From the NCBI GenBank assembly GCA_963971305.1, contig OZ020307.1, positions 9,995,501-10,059,500 on the forward strand: 64,000 nt of DNA. Direction: 5' to 3'. The stretch's first letter is position 1, and each line of letters opens with the position of its first letter. The DNA comes from Arcuatula senhousia (taxonomy: Eukaryota > Mollusca > Bivalvia > Mytilida > Mytilidae). The notes below the pieces were generated by a model. That model searched no databases, had not been told where the DNA came from, and saw nothing but the letters and a program-made list of their open reading frames with translations. The position numbers were made by a program, and so were the translations under genes. Positions 57,375 through 64,000 of the stretch are shown piece after piece.

Positions 57375-57530
57375 CTTCCAATTGTTCGACCCCTAGCGTG
57401 TCTGATGAAGGTTTATCCTGAAAAGCGCTTCCCACGCATTGAATGGTTTTTTTTTTATCATTTTTTAAAATAATATCAATAATATCAATATGTGGATCGT
57501 GTCTTTCTGGCACATATTCCATATTCTTTC
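57375..57530 (+). repeat. Second copy of the 48320-48466 segment
   Basis: CGACCCCTAGCGTGTCTGAT, CCCACGCATTGAATGG and TATGTGGATCGTGTCTTTCT in the same order and orientation. Confidence 0.7.
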
Positions 57531-59008
57531 TTATATAATAAGATCAACTTATGCCTGTGATAGGGCGAATATCATAAATGTGATGATGCCGGATTGGGCA
57601 AATTTCGTGAACTTTACTCCACTAGCAGCACACAAAAATGTTCTACTTATTGTGCATCATGTCTCCCGCGACGACTTGCCGAGGCAGTGATTCATATCAG
57701 TTCTTACACCATTCTTAGAAAATAACAGAACGTGTTAAAAAATGGCAGGGTTGTATGAAAAGCTCATGTCCTTGGCAACTTTTAGACTTATCGGACTCCT
57801 ACTTCCTGTTTTGGAATAGTTCGATTACAGAATCTGCCGGCATGAGAATGGTTGATCGGAAAATTGGCAGTTTGGTTTCTATTGTGTGACAAACTGAATG
57901 TCCTTTATCAAAGAAGCAGATGTACCAATGGGGTATCTGAATGTCAAAATGTCCGAAAGGGCAGAGACAAAACCAGTTAACACCAACAAAAACGGGACAA
58001 AAACAGACAACATGTAAAACTTGGAAGCACAAAAATAACTGAATATCAATCAACAACGCTAACTCCAGTCGAAACGAGAGTGAACTCAGGTGCTCCGGAA
58101 GAGTAAGCAGTTCCTGCTTGCTATAGCACACCCGTCGCGTTGCCATAAGTCAATTCAGTGTTTCAAATCCGGTAAAGGAAGACAAAAAAAAAACCTCATG
58201 ACAAACCAACATCTGCACTCATCTGAGAGACTAAAATCCCATATTTGTCTATAAGTGCATGATGTCTTCCGTAAAATTTCTTGAGTGAAGACAGCAACCG
58301 AAGAGCAACATAACCCTGTGTGAGCAATTTTTGCGACAGACGTGACGCTCTGCTAAGGAAATCGATGTAAGTCTCGCACGCTCTGGAGTAACGAATATAA
58401 ATTTAGATACGTAAACTCCATAAGCCGGAGCGGGCAGAATGATGCTACACAACGATTGGAAAGTTGAAGTCATCACGTTTGTCATAGAGCTTTGTTGAAA
58501 GTTTTCCTTAAGAGTCAATTTCAAGGTGTAGATCAAAATATGAAGCAGACTTCCTAGAATCCGTAGTGTCCTCAATTTCAAGTTCCTGAGGATATATTTG
58601 ATGGAGAAAGTCACCAAATTGAGAATTGTTCAGTGAAAGGACATCATCAATATAACGGAAAGTGAGATTAAAAGAGAGAGAGCTAGTCTACGGTCTTTTT
58701 TGTTTAGAAGTGATTGTAAGAAGTCTGCTTCATATGAATGAAGAACAATCAGCAAGCAAAGGTGCACAATTAGTGCCCATTGGAATCCCTATTGTTTGCT
58801 GAAAAACACGTGCACCAAACTGACCAAATATGTTGTCAATGAGAAAGTTGAGCATGTCGATTATATGGTCCTCTATAATTTTTTTCTTTTTCTTAGACTC
58901 ATTGATGACAAAGTAAGTCTTGATATAATCGACTCACTAGATATTTGTACCTTTTTGAAAAAAGCTGCGTTTTTAATCAGTTGTGCAAATCGCGATTTCA
59001 GTTGTTCA

Positions 59009-59679
59009 GGTAGTACTCCACAATTAGGATTTCTTCACAGTATTGTTTTCGTATGTGGCCCCCGGTGAACTTTTTTGTTAAATGAAAATATTGATTCGTT
59101 TTGGTCTTAAAACAAGACAAATAAAAAATCTGGACCCGTTATATAAAAATTACGATCCATGGTTATTGTTTTAAAGAATAATTTCGAAAAAATCAATACC
59201 AATGATCATAAAGCGTCGCTTCCGGCTGTGCATGGTGACCAGCGGATGGGCTTAAATTTAAATGTGCTATTTTTAGATTTTTAAGTTTGAACAATTTTAG
59301 CGGAAAAAAGAGCCGAAGTCGGAAAGGTTTATTTGGTCTTAAAAGAAAGGACTGTTTTCGGGCTTTCATTTCATACATGTTACGTTTCACCTGAACCGAA
59401 AGCTCGACTACTGGCAACGTTCAAAAAAAGGACAAACCCCCGATTTTTGCGTTTTTTTGTCCCCAAATTTTTGACAAATGTTAAGAGTTGCTAGGGGCAA
59501 CGAGTACAACAAAGAAACCAAATACGGCACTAAACACGACTAAACATGCCCGGAGTTTGGAACACCACCTAGTTTAAAGTGCAAATAGCAGTTTAAGCGA
59601 TTACAAGAACCCGGGACAAAATAGTCAACGTCGAGCACATGCAAAAATGAGCTAAATAAATTAATTGTGGAGTACTACC
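59009..59679. mobile_element. 671-bp element X with 18-bp TIRs and TCA target duplication
   Basis: GGTAGTACTCCACAATTA at 59009 and its exact inverted copy ending at 59679, with TCA on both sides (59006-59008, 59680-59682). Removing it and one TCA rejoins the RT reading. The 3-bp duplication suggests PIF/Harbinger. No transposase frame. Confidence 0.85.
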
Positions 59680-59705
59680 TCATGTGGAATAAAAGTGTAA
59701 AGTGT

Positions 59706-62700
59706 CACAGGGTGGGAACGGAAATTGTACAGTTTCCGGAAGCGCCGTTCGCGAAGCGAAGATATTTTCTGGTACAGGTAGCGCCAGATTAAAAAAAATG
59801 TCAAAACATGAGAATTAGCAGTCATTTGCAAGCACAATATAAAGAAAAAAACAATAAAATTGTAACGAAATTAGCTGTAGGTACATTATGTTATCATCAG
59901 CAAGGTTCATAATACTACAATCGGTCAGGTTTATGACTATTCAATTCATCTCGAACACCGAGAGGTAGACGAAAAATATGACATGGCTTGTCTATTTTGG
60001 GGTCTGATGTAAAACCGGTGCTAATCTAGACCTAGTTTAATGTGCCAATCCACAGATCAAACAAACAAGATTCAAAATATTATAAAAATGTTGTGATATT
60101 TTTGCGTTTTAATTGTATTATTGCATTTTTTATATCACCTCTAAATTTCAACACTTGAACGGGTAGCGTCTGCTGTTTTGAACGGGTAGCTCCAAAATTC
60201 ACATTTTTGTGTGAACGGGTAGCTCACAATTTCAATAATATATATTTCATTTGAATAGCGCAATAAAACATAAAACGGGGAAGTAATGAACAAGTGAAAA
60301 ATAAAAATGAACTCACTACATCTAATCGATCTTGAATTAGAATGCTCTTTTTGAATTAATTGCTACGTTAAAAATGCCATGAAAAAATTTTTTTAAAAAA
60401 AATCCGCATTAATCGACGACCTTTTGGAATTACTGAACATTCCATACCTTATGAAAATCATATAGTTTATTAACAACATATGCTTTAACTATTTCATATA
60501 TATACAGAATAATTCAGATCTCTATTATTTATATTTAATCATTACTAAAATTGTCCTGTGATCATTTTTCATTGAAAAAATTGTATTTATATGCAACGCT
60601 TTAAATCTTCAGCAATTTAATAAGAACGTACTGAGCACCGATATCCGTCGCCGAAATCCTCCGCAATTAAAACTGACCGTCATGTTGGATTTATGTGCAT
60701 CGAAAAGAACGTAAAACAACCACATGCGTGGTACGTTCGTCTCTAATGAGTCTTAAATGTACGAAACGTACTTCAGTTATAAAACCAAGTGCCTAGAACT
60801 ATGTTTTGTTTTCCAATAACCCGTAACAGTAAGTTCTGCTGACAGAATTATACTAATTTCCGAATTAATGCCAATTAGGTACCTACTCATTTTAGTAAGA
60901 GATGCATCTACTCTACCGAGAAAATGGACAAAACAAGGGAGAAATACCTCAGAAATTAATGACCGCAATGGTATTGACTTGGTACATTCACTTTAAAATA
61001 AATGGTAGGTTAAACCAGGTTTAAGGCACAAGACCTCCCTCTTTTGTGTCTTTTTGTGGACATTTTGATAACAACATGTTCGATATTTTGGTTAATGCTC
61101 CCAATTCAACGCTGACTTACTTGACTGCATTTTAGGGAAGATAGTCCATAAAAATATTTTGCAGTAAGTCGTGCTAAGGATAACCCTCACTCAATTATTC
61201 AGCAAACAATTAGTAGGTGCCCGACCGACCTGAAAAGGGAGCGTTATAAAGCTATGCGTCAAATTGTGAATCAAACCATTTATTAGAAGTTGGGAAATCT
61301 GTTACGAAACATTTTTTATTTGTCTAAGTCGGCTCAGAGAAGAGGAAGTAGATGTGCGACTGGCCTGAAAAGAGGGGGGCACATACAAATCTGAAGCTCC
61401 GTACCAAATTTGAAACCAAACCCTTCAGCGGAAGTCGATAAATCTGTTACGAAAGTTTGTAACGGATGGACAAAGTAATTGCAATTTAGCCCCCCTCTCT
61501 TGCGAGTGGGAGTATGAAAAGTATTACGCAAAGAAGCAGATCTTTACGTCTACATAATATTGAGGTACCGAGCATAGATTTGCATCATACAACCTCCACA
61601 ATTCAGCCGTTATAAAAATAAAAACAGTCAGCAGCTTTAAAAGTAACAGAAAACAGGCAATACACGTACGGTACTAAGTATATGAAACGTAAAGGCAAAG
61701 TAAATACTTTTTGTGTTTCTTTTTATGAAAAAAAAAAACAAACATAAAAGAGGCTATCAGGAACCTGAATCACTCACCAGGTCCTCAGTTCTACGAGGAT
61801 GTCATCTGACAATTGTCATCAAATAGAGACGTATTGGAGCCTTAAATGGGCTTCAGTTAGCTGAAGGGTTATGCCGGACACAGCTTTTCTTTAGCAAAAG
61901 TTTTCATTCTACGGGACAAAAACCTGAAAAAACGCTATTTTTTACCTTTAAAGGCCCATAACCCCTATTAAGGGTCATCTGACAACATCGACCCAATGGA
62001 CACTTTTGTATAGCTTGTGGTTTTAAAGAGCTTGAGATCTTTTGTTTATTTTTCCATCTGTTAAAGTTGCTGAGGTATACTCAATTCAGTGATTTTTATG
62101 TTCTACTTTTAGTTACAGCGGCCACGTACACGTTTTCATCGAGTCTTTTAAAAATAAGGATCGTTTGTTGCCGACATGTCAAATATCATTTCTGCAGTTT
62201 AATTCGGTCTGTGGTTTCAGAGGAGAAGATTTTTGAAATTGTTAAGTATAACGGACGACTGATGATACTCGGAAATTAGTTGTACAACTTAATGTCACGA
62301 AGTCATGAAGAGAGTTACCAAACGCTCAGTTACATTGGAAGATTCTAAGGTATATTCCTAGAGCGACTTGTGATGAGAAATTTGAGAGGTTTTATGTATT
62401 TTTACCCCGAAAAGAAAACTGTTTATTTCGGCGCTACCTGTTCATACATTTTTTCTTGCCCTGACGCTACCCGTTCACTTTTGATTTCAAGATTTTGAGA
62501 CAAAATCGGAGATTATCACTGAATAATTGATATCTGCGTTATAAATGCATTTGATTTTTAATGTTCAATATCAAGAGGCTACAAAAATACAATTTAACAT
62601 ACGTTCAATGTGTGTTTACTTTAAAAACGGTCGATAAGCGGAAGATGGTCTTGTCTTTTTGAGATGTTCGAGCTACCATTTTTGTTAAAAATGCCATGTT

Positions 62701-62924
62701 TAAACGCGAACATACGATTAAAACGCATTAAATGTAGATACTCGTCATTACATAAAGCTTACATGTGCACTTAATTGAAGAAAAGGTTGGAACGCAATTG
62801 TGTATTGAACTTAATTAGAAGCGTTTTTATTTACGAGTCCGTGTGATTTGAACATGGCGCTACCTTTTGCTTGTCGTAAGAACGGCGCTTCCGGAAACTA
62901 TACAATTTCCGTTCCCACCCTGTG
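59706..62924. mobile_element. 3.2-kb element Y with ~45-bp TIRs and AGTGT target duplication
   Basis: CACAGGGTGGGAACGGAAAT at the left is repeated inverted at the right, matching for about 45 bp with one difference (through TTTCCGGAAGCGCCGTTC). AGTGT lies on both sides (59701-59705, 62925-62929). Subterminal GAACGGGTAGC occurs at 60157, 60180 and 60213, and inverted at 62466 and, with a mismatch, 62433. No long ORF, so it is non-autonomous or decayed. An AGCTCACC-family element lies inside. Confidence 0.88.
61748..62275 (-). mobile_element. AGCTCACC-family element nested in element Y
   Basis: AGAGGCTATCAGGAACCTGA then CACTCACCAG, the reverse of the family's hairpin end. It is followed by a unit with GGGTCATCTGACAACATCGA and the usual GTGGTTTCAGAGGAGAAGAT. 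Confidence 0.65.
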
Positions 62925-63301
62925 AGTGTGGAGAAATCGAATGATTTGATGCTGTTACAAGATGAAACTAATTTAGAGTTAAGAATCTCCATCAGTTCTT
63001 TCGAATTCTTCAGGATCCACATTTGGTTGACACCATTTCTAGAATAGCAACAATCGTAATATTTCTGGAGGCCGGATTTAATACCCGTAAGCATTGAAGT
63101 CAACAGAACTGAAAGAGGTTTAGTTGTACATTTGGATGAACCTGCGATGAAGCGCTGTTTGTATGGATTTTTATGTAATTTATTAGGGATGGAAAGTCAA
63201 AAGCATTTCTCAAACCTGCCGAAATATCTAATTCCTGTTTCCAGAGTCCTTCTTGGGGCATCTGTTTTCAAGTGACACATTTTCCCCTTTCATACCTCAT
63301 C

Positions 63302-63790
63302 TGCACCTTTCGGTTGTGAGCTATTGCCATCAGTTGACGTCCGTCGTCGTCTGTCGTCCGTTAATATTTTTTTCAACAATCCTATTGCTCTTTCGAATCA
63401 ATTTTTTCCAAAGTCTCTGTAAGGTCAAAATTGTAAGATGACGCCCTTTAAAGTAAAAAAAAATCATGTTTTCATGTTTTGCCTTAAATAAGAAAAGTTG
63501 CAGCTCGCTTAAATCTTCAACTCAAGTCCGCTCCGTTGGGCTGAAGTTGTCATATGACCCTTTTAGGTTATGCCCCTGAAAAGGTGGTAAATCTAGTTTT
63601 TGTCTGCAAATAGGATAAACTATAAGCTGTTGTTTGCTCAAATTGTTCAGATCATTAACTTCTACAAAAGTCCCAATTAGACAGAAGTTGTCAAATGATC
63701 CCTTTTAAAAGTTATGCCCTTTAAATGTAAAAAAAATGTGGTTATAACTACTGGCATGAATTAAAATTATTCCATATACTAGTAGGGTAA
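63302..63790 (+). mobile_element. AGCTCACC-family element, diverged
   Basis: GTGAGCTATTGCCATCAGTT, a CGTCCGTCGTCGTCTGTCGT run, then two or three units with GAAGTTGTCATATGACCC. It ends before 63800. It truncates the Penelope-like copy on its left. Confidence 0.65.
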
Positions 63791-64000
63791 AGCATCGTCG
63801 GTTACCCCCCGTTGATTCCGTTCTGTTCTCTCTTCGTCACGATTGGGGATGGAGGACGTAATCGACCGGTTCAGTCGGTTCATGCAGGAAACTCTGCATT
63901 GAGTTTCCATTAAGCTATGATCTATTATATATAGCACACAAACTAGACCTGTAAACTAGACACTCAGATTAGACAGATTAATAGTGATACTGTTTGGGCA
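63791..64000. repeat. Dispersed repeat shared with 44886-44960
   Basis: AAACTAGACACTCAGATTAG, then AATAGTGATACTGTTTGGGC matches the segment upstream of ADAP in the same orientation. It continues past the window edge. Confidence 0.6.

Larger units (their letters stand above)
58200..63215 (-). pseudogene. Second Penelope-like RT copy, split by two insertions
   Basis: On the - strand, 63215 to 62925 encodes the finger region (LHKNPYKQRFIAGSSKCTTK, then NSIKSFDFSTL, motif A). 59700-59683 gives the next residues (LYTFIPH). 59005-58200 carries IGIPMGTNCAPLLAD (about 58790), the catalytic YIDD (about 58654), LYDKRDDFNFP and APAYGVY. The pieces are collinear with one RT once elements 59706-62924 and 59009-59679 are taken out. 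Frameshifts and stops follow, so it is dead. It belongs to a different subfamily from 49529-50551. Confidence 0.8.

Overview
This is eukaryotic nuclear DNA from an animal, most likely a bivalve mollusc and perhaps a mussel. It is AT-rich, its genes have short exons with GT..AG introns, tACATGTA-type words are frequent, and it is packed with repeat families typical of bivalves: AGCTCACC-type elements with CCGTCCGTC runs, tRNA-derived SINEs and Penelope-like reverse transcriptases. The organism call is inference; no species is fixed.

Two protein genes are well supported and converge tail to tail. On the + strand, nine exons (6489-15221) encode about the last 511 residues of cytosolic endo-beta-N-acetylglucosaminidase (ENGase, GH85); its 5' exons lie left of the window, beyond a tandem array that fills 1-5614. 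On the - strand, nine exons (44575 down to 26887) encode a complete 379-residue ADAP/centaurin-alpha protein (ArfGAP plus two PH domains). All exon phases agree in both genes.

The most striking structure is that each gene carries a minisatellite made from one of its own exon-intron junctions. In ENGase an 86-bp unit repeats the last 86 bp of an exon and then its splice donor. In ADAP a 45-bp unit repeats the splice acceptor and first bases of exon 2, stays open in frame, and would insert 15-residue steps inside the ArfGAP zinc finger if upstream acceptors were used.

The rest is a mosaic of mobile DNA. Several unrelated families share one plan: short terminal inverted repeats, a core of roughly 140-185-bp tandem units, a (GGAC)n/(GTCC)n run and a terminal hairpin. 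There are hairpin and TTAA/TA/8-bp-TSD MITEs, a foldback element, hAT-like GGATCC MITEs, SINEs, a Penelope-like RT ORF (49529-50551), and a second Penelope-like copy on the - strand (58200-63215) split by two DNA elements inserted 18 bp apart, the larger itself holding a third. Two elements carry palindromes matching the consensus estrogen response element. Beyond about 44.6 kb no host gene is firmly recognised.
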